Virus record (IMG/VR): IMGVR_UViG_3300037042_001365
Location: 1-40,881 of that record
Origin: a virus
DNA: 40,881 nt
Direction: 5' to 3' (one strand)
In this document: in pieces, positions 1 through 8,998 of the stretch
Layout of the letters: each line of letters begins with the position of its first letter
Position numbering within the stretch: the first letter of the stretch is position 1
The notes under the pieces: generated by a model
The model's database searches: none
What the model was told of the DNA's origin: nothing
Seen by the model: the letters and a program-made list of their open reading frames with translations, nothing else
Translations under genes and position numbers: made by a program

Positions 1-683
1 GCGCGATTATAAAGAATGGAGTTAAATATCCAGGCAATGAACATTGCGGTGCATTTGGTTGTGATAGTTATGATATATCAGGAACTGTTGATGAAAGTAG
101 AGGTTCTAAAGGAGCATTGCATGGATTAACAAAGTTCTCAATGGAAGATGTTCCACCTAGTCATTTCTTTTTAGAATATATAGCTAGACCACAAACTGCA
201 GAAATATTTTTTGAAGATGTATTAATGGCTTTAGTATTTTATGGCATGCCAATACTAGCAGAAAATAACAAACCTAGATTACTTTATTATTTAAAGAGAA
301 GAGGATATAGAGGTTATTCAATGAACAGGCCGGATAAGATATGGAATAAATTATCACCAGCAGAAAAAGAAATTGGTGGTATACCTTCAGCTTCACAAGA
401 TATGTTACAAGCTCATGCAGCAGCTATTGAATCTTACATAGATAAATATGTAGGTTTATTAGAAGGTGGTTATGGGGATATGTATTTTCAAAAGACTTTG
501 AATGACTGGTCTAGATTTAATATAAATAATAGAACTAAGCATGATGCTACTATTAGTTCCGGCTTGGCTATAATGGCTTGCAACAAAAACGCTTATACAC
601 CTGTATTCACTGTTCAAAAAGATATAGTGTCATTAGGTTTTAAAAAATATAATAATGAAGGTTTTAGTTCAAAAATAATATAA
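1..683 (+). CDS. terL: Terminase large subunit, C-terminal part (5' end outside the window)
   Basis: The reading frame is open from base 3 with no start codon, so this is the last 226 or so codons of a gene that begins left of the window. The first visible stretch includes GAFGCDSYDISGTVDESRGS, which has the Asp-containing pattern of the RNase-H-like nuclease domain of phage terminases, followed by the helical C-terminus (PPSHFFLEYIARP, then LYYLKRRGYRGYS). The protein cuts and, through its missing N-terminal ATPase domain, pumps concatemeric DNA into the procapsid through the portal. The portal gene follows after 3 bases, the usual terminase-portal order. The TTG at 117 is only an internal codon and not the start. 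The ATPase domain cannot be checked here. Confidence 0.82.
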   Translation, partial: AIIKNGVKYPGNEHCGAFGCDSYDISGTVDESRGSKGALHGLTKFSMEDVPPSHFFLEYIARPQTAEIFFEDVLMALVFYGMPILAENNKPRLLYYLKRRGYRGYSMNRPDKIWNKLSPAEKEIGGIPSASQDMLQAHAAAIESYIDKYVGLLEGGYGDMYFQKTLNDWSRFNINNRTKHDATISSGLAIMACNKNAYTPVFTVQKDIVSLGFKKYNNEGFSSKII

Positions 684-686
684 TAG

Positions 687-3104
687 ATGGTTTATACTAA
701 TAATAATAGTTCTTTTCCTAGTCAGGTAGTACCGGATTCAGAGAAACAAAGCTACGAGTACGGAGCTAAAGTAGGTAGAGCTATTGAAAACGAATGGTTT
801 AGAGGTGATAGAGTTGGTGGTGCTGGAAACAGATGGGGATCCAACTGGCAGAACTTCCACAGGTTAAGATTATATGCTAGAGGTGAACAATCAGTTCAAA
901 AGTATAAAGACGAAATGTCAATCAATGGCGATTTATCTTATTTGAATCTTGACTGGAAACCTGTTCCTGTAATACCTAAGTTTGTTGACATCGTTGTTAA
1001 CGGTATCTCTAGCAAAAACTACGACATTAAAGCATACGCACAAGACCCAGATTCAATTAAAAAGAAAACAAATTATGCTTCCGCTATATTGGAAGATATG
1101 ATGGCTAAAGATCTTTTAAATGAAATACAAGGACAATTAGGAGCTAATCTATATAATACTATGGATCCTGCTAATTTACCAGAGGATAAAGAAGAATTAG
1201 AAATTAGACTTCAATTAAGTTATAAACAAGAGATTGAAATAGCTGAAGAAGAAGTAATAACTCAAATATTAGATAATAATAAATATCCGTTAATAAACAA
1301 AAGGTTAAATTACGATTTAGTTGTTTTGGGTATTGCGGCATCAAAAACAAATTGGAACAAAGCAGAAGGAGTAACAATAGATTATGTTGATCCTGCTAAC
1401 CTTGTTTATTCTTACACAGAGGATCCAAACTTTGAAGACATATATTATGTTGGCGAAGTAAGGTCTGTTACGTTAGAAGAGGTTAAAATGCAATTTCCAC
1501 ATTTAACAGAAAAAGAATTAGAAGAGATTGAAAAATATCCAGGTGATGTAAATTATACACGTAGTTATTATGGGCAAGATTACGATACCTCTAATGTACA
1601 AGTATTATACTTTGAATATAAAACGTTTTCTAACCAAGTATTTAAGATTAAACAAACGGATGTAGGTTTAGAAAAAGCATTGGAGAAAACCGATGATTTT
1701 AATCCACCAGAAAGTGATACGTTTAGTAAAGTATCAAGAAGTATAGAAGTTTTATATTCAGGAGCAAAGATATTAGGTCACGAAAAAATGTTAGAATGGA
1801 AACTAGCAGAGAATATGACAAGACCATTTGCTGATACAACAAGAGTACAAATGAATTATGCTATTTGTGCACCAAGAATGTACAAAGGCAGAATTGAATC
1901 ATTAGTAAGCCGTATAACAGGGTTTGCAGATATGATCCAGTTAACACATTTAAAGATACAACAAGTATTAGCTAGATTAGTTCCAGATGGAGTATTCGTC
2001 GATGTTGATGGATTAGCTGAGGTTGATTTAGGTGATGGTACAAACTATAATGCAGCAGAAGCATTAAATATGTATTTCCAAACAGGTAGTATAGTTGGTA
2101 GATCCATGACACAAGATGGTGATATGAATAGAGCTAAAGTGCCAATACAGGAATTACAAACTTCATCAGGTAGTGGTAAGATACAATCATTGATACAAAC
2201 ATATCAATATTACTTACAAATGATACGTGATGTAACCGGGTTGAATGAAGCAAGAGATGCTAGTACACCAGACAGAGATGCTTTAGTTGGTTTACAAAAA
2301 ATGGCAGCTGCTAATTCAAACACCGCAACAAGACACATATTACAATCTAGTTTATATTTAACTTTACGTATATGTGAAAACATTTCAAGAAGAGTTGCTG
2401 ATTCATTAAACTTCCCATTAACGGCAAGTTCATTAATGCAAAGTATATCGGTTTCATCAGTTGAAACATTAAAAGAATTACAAAACTTAAACTTACACGA
2501 TTTTGGTATCTTCTTAGAGTTAGAACCAGATGACGAAGAACAAGCGCAATTAGAACAAAACATACAAGTTGCTTTACAAACAGGCGGAATTGATCTTGAA
2601 GACGCTATTGACTTAAGACAAATTAAAAATATTAAGTTAGCTAATCAATCTCTTAAATACAAGAGAAAGAAAAAAATGGAAAGAGATCAAGCTAACCAAA
2701 GAGCTAATATACAAGCTCAAGCTCAAGCAAACGGTCAATTAGCTCAGGAAACAGCAATGGCTGAAGTACAAAAGCAGCAAGCAATTACAGAACAGAAAAT
2801 ACAATTAGAGCAATCTAAATTACAATTTGAGATTCAAAAGATGCAACAAGAAGCATTGATAAAGAAACAATTAATGGCTGAGGAATTTAGTTACAGTATG
2901 CAATTAGCCCAAATGCAAGTCTCTCAAGCACAAGAGAAACTTAATAAAATGGAAGATCGTAAAGATCAAAGAACAAAGTTACAAGCCACACAACAATCTG
3001 AATTGATTGAACAAAGACAAAATAACACATTACCAAAAGATTTCGAATCAGCAGGATTTGATAATCTAGGTGGATTTGGTTTGGAGCAGTTCTCTCCTAA
3101 ATAG
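687..3104 (+). CDS. Portal protein
   Basis: This 805-residue protein lies between terminase and scaffold/capsid genes, where the portal is expected, and its size suits portals of Bacteroidota podoviruses and crAss-like phages. It would form the dodecameric ring at one capsid vertex, serving as nucleation site, DNA channel and terminase dock. The N-terminal half is mixed alpha/beta; residues about 395-470 (PRMYKGRIESLVSRITGF onward) look like the long-helix stem/wing part. Residues about 655-770 are almost uninterrupted Q/E/K/A-rich coiled coil, probably the barrel inside the head, and the last 35 residues are Gly/Phe-rich. It starts 3 bases after the terminase stop, indicating one operon. Assignment rests on position, size and general pattern rather than on a diagnostic motif. 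Confidence 0.8.
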   Translation: MVYTNNNSSFPSQVVPDSEKQSYEYGAKVGRAIENEWFRGDRVGGAGNRWGSNWQNFHRLRLYARGEQSVQKYKDEMSINGDLSYLNLDWKPVPVIPKFVDIVVNGISSKNYDIKAYAQDPDSIKKKTNYASAILEDMMAKDLLNEIQGQLGANLYNTMDPANLPEDKEELEIRLQLSYKQEIEIAEEEVITQILDNNKYPLINKRLNYDLVVLGIAASKTNWNKAEGVTIDYVDPANLVYSYTEDPNFEDIYYVGEVRSVTLEEVKMQFPHLTEKELEEIEKYPGDVNYTRSYYGQDYDTSNVQVLYFEYKTFSNQVFKIKQTDVGLEKALEKTDDFNPPESDTFSKVSRSIEVLYSGAKILGHEKMLEWKLAENMTRPFADTTRVQMNYAICAPRMYKGRIESLVSRITGFADMIQLTHLKIQQVLARLVPDGVFVDVDGLAEVDLGDGTNYNAAEALNMYFQTGSIVGRSMTQDGDMNRAKVPIQELQTSSGSGKIQSLIQTYQYYLQMIRDVTGLNEARDASTPDRDALVGLQKMAAANSNTATRHILQSSLYLTLRICENISRRVADSLNFPLTASSLMQSISVSSVETLKELQNLNLHDFGIFLELEPDDEEQAQLEQNIQVALQTGGIDLEDAIDLRQIKNIKLANQSLKYKRKKKMERDQANQRANIQAQAQANGQLAQETAMAEVQKQQAITEQKIQLEQSKLQFEIQKMQQEALIKKQLMAEEFSYSMQLAQMQVSQAQEKLNKMEDRKDQRTKLQATQQSELIEQRQNNTLPKDFESAGFDNLGGFGLEQFSPK

Positions 3105-3115
3105 AACAACACAAC

Positions 3116-3141
3116 TAATTATATAATATTTTATCATGGCA
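3116..3141 (+). promoter_or_regulatory. Repeated leader/promoter-like element before the scaffold gene
   Basis: A 26-base stretch containing TATAATATT and ending in ATGGCA occurs here and again, base for base, at 5847-5872. Both copies end at the start codon of a virion gene. The TATAAT core resembles a sigma-70 -10 element and there is no Shine-Dalgarno sequence. It could be a late promoter or a translation leader; sequence alone does not decide. Confidence 0.45.
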
Positions 3142-4296
3142 GAAACAATTAAACAAGAAGGGGACTTTAAAATTAAAAAAGCTAAAGTACCTACTATCAA
3201 ACACGTATCAGCTCAGTCTGTTGCAAAAGTAAATTTATCAACTAAACCAGTAGACGATGCCGTTCAAGAGCAAACAACAGATGAAAGCGTGTTACAGTCA
3301 GAACAGTCCCAAGTGGGATTGCAAGAAGTGGTCGAAGGAAACACCCAACAAGAAAGCATTACCAATCAAGGTGAAGAGCAAGAAGTAGTTGTAGTTAATA
3401 TTGAAGAAACTACGTTAGAAGCAAAAGAACTTGAAGTTGAAGCAGAAAAAGCAATTAACGATTTAAAAGTATCAGGTAAACCATTACCGGAGAATATTGA
3501 AAAGTTAATCACTTTTATGGAAGAAACAGGTGGGGACATTGATGATTATACCCGTTTAAATACGGATTATTCAAAATTGAATCCAGAAGTTCTATTAAAA
3601 GAATATTACAAGAAAACAAAACCACATTTAGATTTAGATGAGATTGATTTCCACATGGAAGAAACATTCTCGTATGATGAAGATGAGGATGATGAGCGAG
3701 AAATTAAAAAGAAACGTATCGCTTTCAAAGAAGAGGTTGGCAAAGCTAAAAGCTTTCTAGAAGATCTTAAGAGTAAATATTATGATGAAATTAAATTAAA
3801 GTCTAATGTAAACCCAGATCAACAAAAAGCAATTGATTTTTTCAATCGATATAATGAGGATCAACAATCAGTTGAGCAAATGCACTCAGTATTTAAAGAT
3901 AATACTAAAAAGTTTTTTACACAAGATTTCAAAGGTTTTGATTTCAACGCTGGTGGAAAAACATTCAGGTTTAATCTGCAGAACACTGACGCTATTGCCG
4001 ATAAACAATCAAACATTACAAACCTCCTTAAGAAGTTCTTAAACGAAAAAGGTGAAGTAACAGATATGACTGGTTATCATAAAGCAATGTATGCCGCTGA
4101 GAACACTGACAGTATTGCAAACCATTTTTACGAACAAGGTAAAGCTGACGCTATTAAAGATATGATAGCTAAATCAAACAATATTTCTACAGAAGCTAGG
4201 CAAACGTCTAGTGGTGAAATTAACGTAAATGGGTTTAAAGTAAAAGCTATTAATGGTGTTGATTCAACAAAATTAAAAATTAAAAGCAAATTTTAA
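3136..4296 (+). CDS. Capsid scaffolding protein (putative)
   Basis: The 386-residue product sits directly between portal and major capsid protein, the standard place for a scaffold. Composition supports this: the first 120 residues are Gln/Glu/Val-rich and look disordered, there is an acidic cluster at about 177-190 (YDEDEDDEREIKKKR), residues 190-240 look helical, and the last 25 residues (ending KLKIKSKF) are basic. A charged helical protein with a basic C-terminus that touches the coat shell is typical of phage scaffolds. It would guide procapsid assembly and leave before or during packaging. No prohead protease gene or domain is visible nearby. The function is inferred from position and composition, since scaffolds share little sequence. 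Confidence 0.65.
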   Translation: MAETIKQEGDFKIKKAKVPTIKHVSAQSVAKVNLSTKPVDDAVQEQTTDESVLQSEQSQVGLQEVVEGNTQQESITNQGEEQEVVVVNIEETTLEAKELEVEAEKAINDLKVSGKPLPENIEKLITFMEETGGDIDDYTRLNTDYSKLNPEVLLKEYYKKTKPHLDLDEIDFHMEETFSYDEDEDDEREIKKKRIAFKEEVGKAKSFLEDLKSKYYDEIKLKSNVNPDQQKAIDFFNRYNEDQQSVEQMHSVFKDNTKKFFTQDFKGFDFNAGGKTFRFNLQNTDAIADKQSNITNLLKKFLNEKGEVTDMTGYHKAMYAAENTDSIANHFYEQGKADAIKDMIAKSNNISTEARQTSSGEINVNGFKVKAINGVDSTKLKIKSKF

Positions 4297-4313
4297 ACTA
4301 AACAAAAACAATT

Positions 4314-5771
4314 ATGGCAAATGTAACACCGAGCTTTGGTTCGATTAAGCCGTCACAGAAGCAACAAGCTTTAGACACAAACTATTTAAACTTTACAGAT
4401 CCTTCTAATGCGGATTTCGTATCGTTTGCACAACAATACTTACCAGAAGTTTATGAAGCTGAGGTAGAGCGTTATGGAAACAGAACATTATCTGGTTTCT
4501 TACGTATGGTAGGAGCTGAAATGCCTATGTCATCTGACCAAGTTATCTGGTCTGAACAAAACAGATTACACGTTGCATATACAGGTGTAGATGTAGTTAG
4601 TGCTGCAGGTAATACATTACTTATCCCTGTTGATTTAACTCCTGCACTTGCAAAAGATTTCGTACAAAACGTTATTTCAATCAACCAAACTATTGTTATT
4701 ATGAATCCTGCAACAGGATTAGAAGTAAAAGCTATTGTTACTGCTAGTAATATTACTACAGGTGCTTTAACTGTTGCTCCTTATACTGCTGCTACTTTAG
4801 CTGCTGCTGGATTTACAGATGGAATGGATGATTTAAAAATCTTCGTTTACGGTTCTGAATATGAAAAAGGATCTACATTAGCTAATGACAATTATACTAG
4901 CATTACTCCTTCATTCACTCAATTCAATAACTCTCCAGTAATTATCCGTAACAAATATGTTGTTAATGGATCTGATACTGCACAAATCGGATGGGTAGAA
5001 ATTACTACTGAAGATGGAGCTGATGGTTACTACTGGTACTTAAAAGCAGAATCTGAAACAAGATTACGTTTTGAAGACTATTTAGAAATGACAGTTGTAG
5101 AGGGTGAATTAGCTGCTACAGGATCTGCTGCATTAACTGCTGGTAAAAAAGGTACTCAAGGTTTATTCTCTGCTGTAGAAGATAGAGGTAATGTTTTAAA
5201 CAACTTTACTGCTGCTTCTGGATTAGCTGATTTTGATTCTATCTTGAAAAACTTAGATACTCAAGGAGCTATTGAAGAAAACATGTTATTCTTAAACCGT
5301 CAATTATCTTTAGATTTTGATGATATGTTAGCTAGTTTATCTTCAGGAGCACAAGGTGGTGTTGCTTACGGTTTATTCGAAAATTCATCTGAAATGGCAC
5401 TTAACTTAGGTTTCTCTGGATTCAGAAGAGGTTCTTATGACTTCTACAAAACTGACTGGAAATACTTAAACGATGCTTCCACTCGTGGAGCAATGACAGG
5501 TGTTGGTAGTTCAATCGAAGGTGTATTAATTCCTGCTGGAACTTCTACAGTTTACGATCAAATTTTAGGAACTAATATCCGTAGACCATTCTTACACGTT
5601 CGTTATAGAGCTGCACAAGCTGACGACAGAAGAATGAAATCTTGGATCACTGGATCTGTTGGAGGTGCTTACACATCTGACTTAGATGCAATGGAGGTAC
5701 ACTTCTTATCTGAAAGATGTTTATGTGTACAAGGTGCTAATAACTTCGTGTTATTCACTGCATCAGCATAA
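4314..5771 (+). CDS. Major capsid protein
   Basis: This 485-residue protein is the probable HK97-fold coat protein. It follows portal and scaffold and has the length and texture of Bacteroidota podovirus coat proteins: an N-terminal arm, a mostly beta region, then a C-terminal part (ASTRGAMTGVGSSIEGVLIP, later RRPFLHVRYRAAQADDRRM) with the look of the A-domain and spine of this fold. Residues about 90-270 hold an Ala/Thr-rich inserted region. Codon use differs from its neighbours: all 22 isoleucines are ATT or ATC, with no ATA, although flanking genes use ATA freely. That is what one expects of the most strongly translated virion gene. A strong hairpin terminator lies 19 bases after its stop. 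No protease cleavage site could be assigned. Confidence 0.85.
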   Translation: MANVTPSFGSIKPSQKQQALDTNYLNFTDPSNADFVSFAQQYLPEVYEAEVERYGNRTLSGFLRMVGAEMPMSSDQVIWSEQNRLHVAYTGVDVVSAAGNTLLIPVDLTPALAKDFVQNVISINQTIVIMNPATGLEVKAIVTASNITTGALTVAPYTAATLAAAGFTDGMDDLKIFVYGSEYEKGSTLANDNYTSITPSFTQFNNSPVIIRNKYVVNGSDTAQIGWVEITTEDGADGYYWYLKAESETRLRFEDYLEMTVVEGELAATGSAALTAGKKGTQGLFSAVEDRGNVLNNFTAASGLADFDSILKNLDTQGAIEENMLFLNRQLSLDFDDMLASLSSGAQGGVAYGLFENSSEMALNLGFSGFRRGSYDFYKTDWKYLNDASTRGAMTGVGSSIEGVLIPAGTSTVYDQILGTNIRRPFLHVRYRAAQADDRRMKSWITGSVGGAYTSDLDAMEVHFLSERCLCVQGANNFVLFTASA

Positions 5772-5790
5772 GCATAAATAATTGTAAATT

Positions 5791-5830
5791 TTACCCTCGT
5801 TGAATCTACGGGGGTAATTTTTACTCTTTT
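5791..5830 (+). terminator. Intrinsic terminator after the major capsid gene
   Basis: TTACCCTCGT (5791-5800) pairs with ACGGGGGTAA (5808-5817) as a 10-bp stem with one T-G wobble and a 7-base loop, followed by a T-rich tract (5818-5830). It would end or thin out transcripts after the capsid gene, keeping capsid mRNA in excess over the tail genes. Confidence 0.85.
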
Positions 5831-5846
5831 AAAAAAAAACAATAAT

Positions 5847-5872
5847 TAATTATATAATATTTTATCATGGCA
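5847..5872 (+). promoter_or_regulatory. Second copy of the repeated leader/promoter-like element
   Basis: This is identical over 26 bases to 3116-3141 and again ends in the start codon region of a virion gene. Because it directly follows a terminator, it is a good candidate for the promoter that restarts transcription of the tail genes. It has a TATAAT core but no TAnnTTTG Bacteroidota -7 box. Confidence 0.5.
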
Positions 5873-6754
5873 CAAGCTAAAACCGCTACTAAAGCAAAAA
5901 CTATTCAACCAAGTACATACGTTGAACCAGAAAATAAATTCGAAGGAATCGAATCAATTATTGAAGAAACCTATATAGAGGAACCAGTTGCTAAAACAAA
6001 ACTGCAACCAATGTTACCAAAATGGGAAATTAAAGATAGAACATATATTTTATCTGGACCACATTCTCCATTAACTTACACTATAGCCTCAAGACACACT
6101 GGTAGATTTCCATTATTATGGTTTGACAAAGATGCAGGTGAACAAAAGGAATTAAGATATGCTACAAACCAAAACTCTGTTTTTACTGAAGATCAAAAAG
6201 GAGAAGCAACTTTGGGACATATCATATTTAAAAATGGTACCTTAACTGTACCAAAAGAAAAACAAAATTTACAAAAACTATTATCTTTATATCATCCAGA
6301 CTTAAATAAAAAATACAAAGAGTTTGATCCTGTTATGAATGCAACAGATGATTTAGAAGATATGGACATACAGTTAGATGCAATGAATGCAGCTAGAGAT
6401 ATGGATATTGATGAAGCAGAAGCAATATTAAGGGTTGAGATTGGATCTAAAGTTTCTAAAATGACTTCTAAAGAAATTAAAAGAGACTTAATGTTATTTG
6501 CAAGAAACAATCCATATTTATTTATTGATTTAGCAAACGATGAAAATGTACAACTTAGAAATGTAGCTATCCGAGCTGTTGAAGCTGGTATCATAACATT
6601 ATCACAAGATCAACGTACATTCATGTGGGCATCGAACAATAGAAAATTAATGACCGTACCATTTGATGAAAACCCATACTCAGCTATGGCAGCATTCTTC
6701 AAAACAGATGAAGGTATAGAAGTTTTTAGGTCTATCGAGAAAAAAATAGATTAA
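5867..6754 (+). CDS. Virion-module protein of unknown function (295 aa)
   Basis: I do not recognise a named family. The first 45 residues are Ala/Lys/Thr/Glu-rich and probably flexible. Residues about 50-125 look like a compact beta domain (WEIKDRTYILSGPHSPLTYT). Residues 125-200 are strongly helical and acidic (DDLEDMDIQLDAMNAARDM), and residues 205-295 form a conserved-looking C-terminal block (NPYLFIDLANDENVQLRN). Its place between coat and connector genes suggests a head-associated role such as decoration, head completion or a connector cofactor. It stands after the capsid terminator and behind its own leader element, so it may be transcribed separately from the capsid block. A structural role is inferred from position only. 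Confidence 0.6.
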   Translation: MAQAKTATKAKTIQPSTYVEPENKFEGIESIIEETYIEEPVAKTKLQPMLPKWEIKDRTYILSGPHSPLTYTIASRHTGRFPLLWFDKDAGEQKELRYATNQNSVFTEDQKGEATLGHIIFKNGTLTVPKEKQNLQKLLSLYHPDLNKKYKEFDPVMNATDDLEDMDIQLDAMNAARDMDIDEAEAILRVEIGSKVSKMTSKEIKRDLMLFARNNPYLFIDLANDENVQLRNVAIRAVEAGIITLSQDQRTFMWASNNRKLMTVPFDENPYSAMAAFFKTDEGIEVFRSIEKKID

Positions 6755-6764
6755 CACGTAATAT

Positions 6765-6807
6765 TAATATATAGAGCGGTGGCTTAGCGGTTACCGCTCA
6801 TATATTA
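6765..6807 (+). other. Long intergenic RNA hairpin
   Basis: TAATATAT (6765-6772) and GAGCGGT (6774-6780) pair with ACCGCTC (6793-6799) and ATATATTA (6800-6807), giving a 15-bp stem with a single bulged A and a 12-base loop. The loop repeats AGCGG from the stem. No T-tract follows, so this is not a normal terminator; an RNase processing or stabilising structure, or attenuator, fits better. Confidence 0.6.
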
Positions 6808-6823
6808 TAATAAAATAAGCAAA

Positions 6824-7753
6824 ATGGCAATAAACGTAGATACAGTTTACAAAACCGTTTTATTAATACTTAACAAAGAGCAACGTGGTTACATGACGCC
6901 CGATGAGTTTAATAAAATAGCAACTCAAGTTCAACTTGAAATATTCGAGGATTATTTTGATAATCTTAATCAACAATTAAGGGTACCGGATAATGATAGT
7001 GAATATGCTGATAGAATTAAAAACCTTGATGAACAATTAGCGGTATTTAAAACTATAGGTGATTGTAGTTATGTAGGCAATAGCGAATGGAAATTACCAA
7101 CGTCTTCGGGCATGGCTATATATTCTTATGGCTTTACAACAGTTAATGGCCAATCTGAATATTCTTTAGGTAATCAATTAACACAAGCGATAATACAAAA
7201 TGGTTTGATGAAAGTTTATTTTGGTGGTGTTTTACAAAACCCATCAGCATATTCTACAGCAAACAACAATATAATATTAACCTCTGTACCAACAACAGCA
7301 TTCAATGTGCTTGTTACGGTTACTGCTAATGACTTTTACAGATTAGGTACTGTAATATATGATGATACAATTGAGATGCAGAGAGTGCAAAGAAATAATT
7401 TATTATATATAAATAAATCGCCTTTAACAAAACCGACTAAAAAATATCCATTATATATATATGAAGAAGAAAAACTATACGTATATCCAAACACAATAAC
7501 AGTAACGGATAAAGTTTCTGCTTCTTTTGTTAGAAAACCAAAAGATGTTATATGGAACTTTACGGCTACTGCTCCTTATTATACATATTCGTATAGCCCT
7601 AACACTTCACAACAATTTGAATTAATGATTTCTGAACAAACAAATGTTATAACAAAAATATTGTTATATTCAGGTGTTGTTATAAAAGATCCACAAATAA
7701 TTCAAGTTGCAGCACAACAAATTCAAAACGAAAACATAAATTCAAAATCATAA
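6824..7753 (+). CDS. Head-tail connector/adaptor-type structural protein
   Basis: The 309-residue product opens with MAINVDTVYKTVLLILNKEQ and RGYMTPDEFNKIATQVQLEI, an N-terminal pattern I associate with a widespread virion protein of Bacteroidota podoviruses and uncultured marine phages. It is helical at the N-terminus (residues 1-75) and beta-rich afterwards, compatible with an adaptor ring stacked beneath the portal. It precedes another connector-like gene with a 6-base gap, and the two probably assemble together in the neck. The gene stands behind the long hairpin at 6765-6807, so its expression may be tuned at RNA level. The exact ring position cannot be derived from sequence. Confidence 0.62.
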   Translation: MAINVDTVYKTVLLILNKEQRGYMTPDEFNKIATQVQLEIFEDYFDNLNQQLRVPDNDSEYADRIKNLDEQLAVFKTIGDCSYVGNSEWKLPTSSGMAIYSYGFTTVNGQSEYSLGNQLTQAIIQNGLMKVYFGGVLQNPSAYSTANNNIILTSVPTTAFNVLVTVTANDFYRLGTVIYDDTIEMQRVQRNNLLYINKSPLTKPTKKYPLYIYEEEKLYVYPNTITVTDKVSASFVRKPKDVIWNFTATAPYYTYSYSPNTSQQFELMISEQTNVITKILLYSGVVIKDPQIIQVAAQQIQNENINSKS

Positions 7754-7759
7754 TAAGGT

Positions 7760-8992
7760 ATGGCATTTCCAGATGGCGGTTTAATTACCGAAACAAATAG
7801 ACAATATTATGCTGGAGCACAAGGTTTCCAGGTAGAATCTCCAGGCGGTGAACTATCATTTACATTTACTTTTGATACGGAATTATATTTAGGTAGTTGG
7901 GATAAAGACGAAGCCGGCTATGCTTTGAATAATTTTAAATTATATATAAGTCCAAATGGAATAAACTTTACTGAAGCAGACATAGCGTATGAATTAGTAA
8001 AAAATACAATTACTTTTACTAATGATTTAGCTCCAATCCCACAGGGTTATGTTGTTGTATGCCAGTTAAAATCACTTGAAGGTGGTAATTACGGAAACTA
8101 TGATGCTTATGGGGATGCCGTAGAGAACAATTATGGAGGTTATTCTTACATTACCTTAGATGATGTTATAAATAACTTTATTGTTGCTTACGTTGGCTCT
8201 AATAAGCTTATACCAGATGTTAAAAGAACTGATGTATTGTTTCATGCAAAACGTGGGTTGCAAGAATTCAGTTATGATGTACTAAAAAGCGTAAAATCAC
8301 AAGAACTTACAATACCACCAAGTCTAAGCATTATATTACCACAAGACTATGTTAACTATGTCAAAATGTCATGGATAGATAGACAAGGGATTAAACATCC
8401 TATTTATCCTACATCGTTAACAATAGATCCATCAGAAACACCAATACAAGATAATATAGGTCAACCAATACAAAGTAGTTATGATGACAATATAGAAGGT
8501 TCATCAATAATTGAAGAAAGATGGAAGGCAGTAAATAACGGCAGATTAATTAATTTAGTTAAAGGCATTGGGAATGGTAATGGTTTTGGAGACGGATGGA
8601 ACAATGGCAACGATTATGGATATTACGGTAGACAATACGGTATGGATCCTCAATATGCAAACTACAATGGTACATTTACAATAAACGATAGAGATGGTAA
8701 AATATCATTCTCAAGTAGTTTAGTTGGTATGTTAATTGTATTTGAATATATATCTGATGGTTTAGCTTATGAGTTAGATAGTAAGATACCTAAAATGGCA
8801 GAAGAAGCAATGTATGCACATATATTACATTCAATAATATCTACAAGATCAAATCAACCTGAGTATTTAGTACAACGTCTTAAAAGAGAAAGAAGTGCTA
8901 AATTAAGAAATGCTAAAATTAGATTATCTAATATTAAATTAGAAGAGTTTACACAGGTTATGAGAGGAAAATCAAAATGGATTAAACACTAA
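7760..8992 (+). CDS. Neck/tail connector structural protein (410 aa)
   Basis: The protein contains the stretch LPQDYVNYVKMSWIDRQGIK (about residues 193-212), which I recognise as recurring in neck proteins of crAss-like and related phages that follow the adaptor gene. Residues 1-100 are beta-rich, 120-185 helical with a beta edge, about 270-310 very Gly/Asn/Tyr-rich (GNGNGFGDGWNNGNDYGYYG), and the C-terminus (residues 340-410) is long, helical and basic (LVQRLKRERSAKLRNAKIRL). A ring protein of the tail tube or stopper is the likely role. It is followed 6 bases later by the nozzle-family gene, consistent with a neck-to-tail gene order. Confidence 0.62.
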   Translation: MAFPDGGLITETNRQYYAGAQGFQVESPGGELSFTFTFDTELYLGSWDKDEAGYALNNFKLYISPNGINFTEADIAYELVKNTITFTNDLAPIPQGYVVVCQLKSLEGGNYGNYDAYGDAVENNYGGYSYITLDDVINNFIVAYVGSNKLIPDVKRTDVLFHAKRGLQEFSYDVLKSVKSQELTIPPSLSIILPQDYVNYVKMSWIDRQGIKHPIYPTSLTIDPSETPIQDNIGQPIQSSYDDNIEGSSIIEERWKAVNNGRLINLVKGIGNGNGFGDGWNNGNDYGYYGRQYGMDPQYANYNGTFTINDRDGKISFSSSLVGMLIVFEYISDGLAYELDSKIPKMAEEAMYAHILHSIISTRSNQPEYLVQRLKRERSAKLRNAKIRLSNIKLEEFTQVMRGKSKWIKH

Positions 8993-8998
8993 AATTAA

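Noticed and set aside
117-683. Terminase fragment starting at the TTG at 117
   Set aside because: The frame is open upstream to the window edge with conserved terminase residues, so the TTG is an internal codon.
6774-6799. tRNA gene: GGCTTAGCGGTTA looks like a tRNA D-loop
   Set aside because: The D-stem would have two mismatches and there is no anticodon arm, T-arm or acceptor partner downstream. The bases are better explained by the long hairpin.
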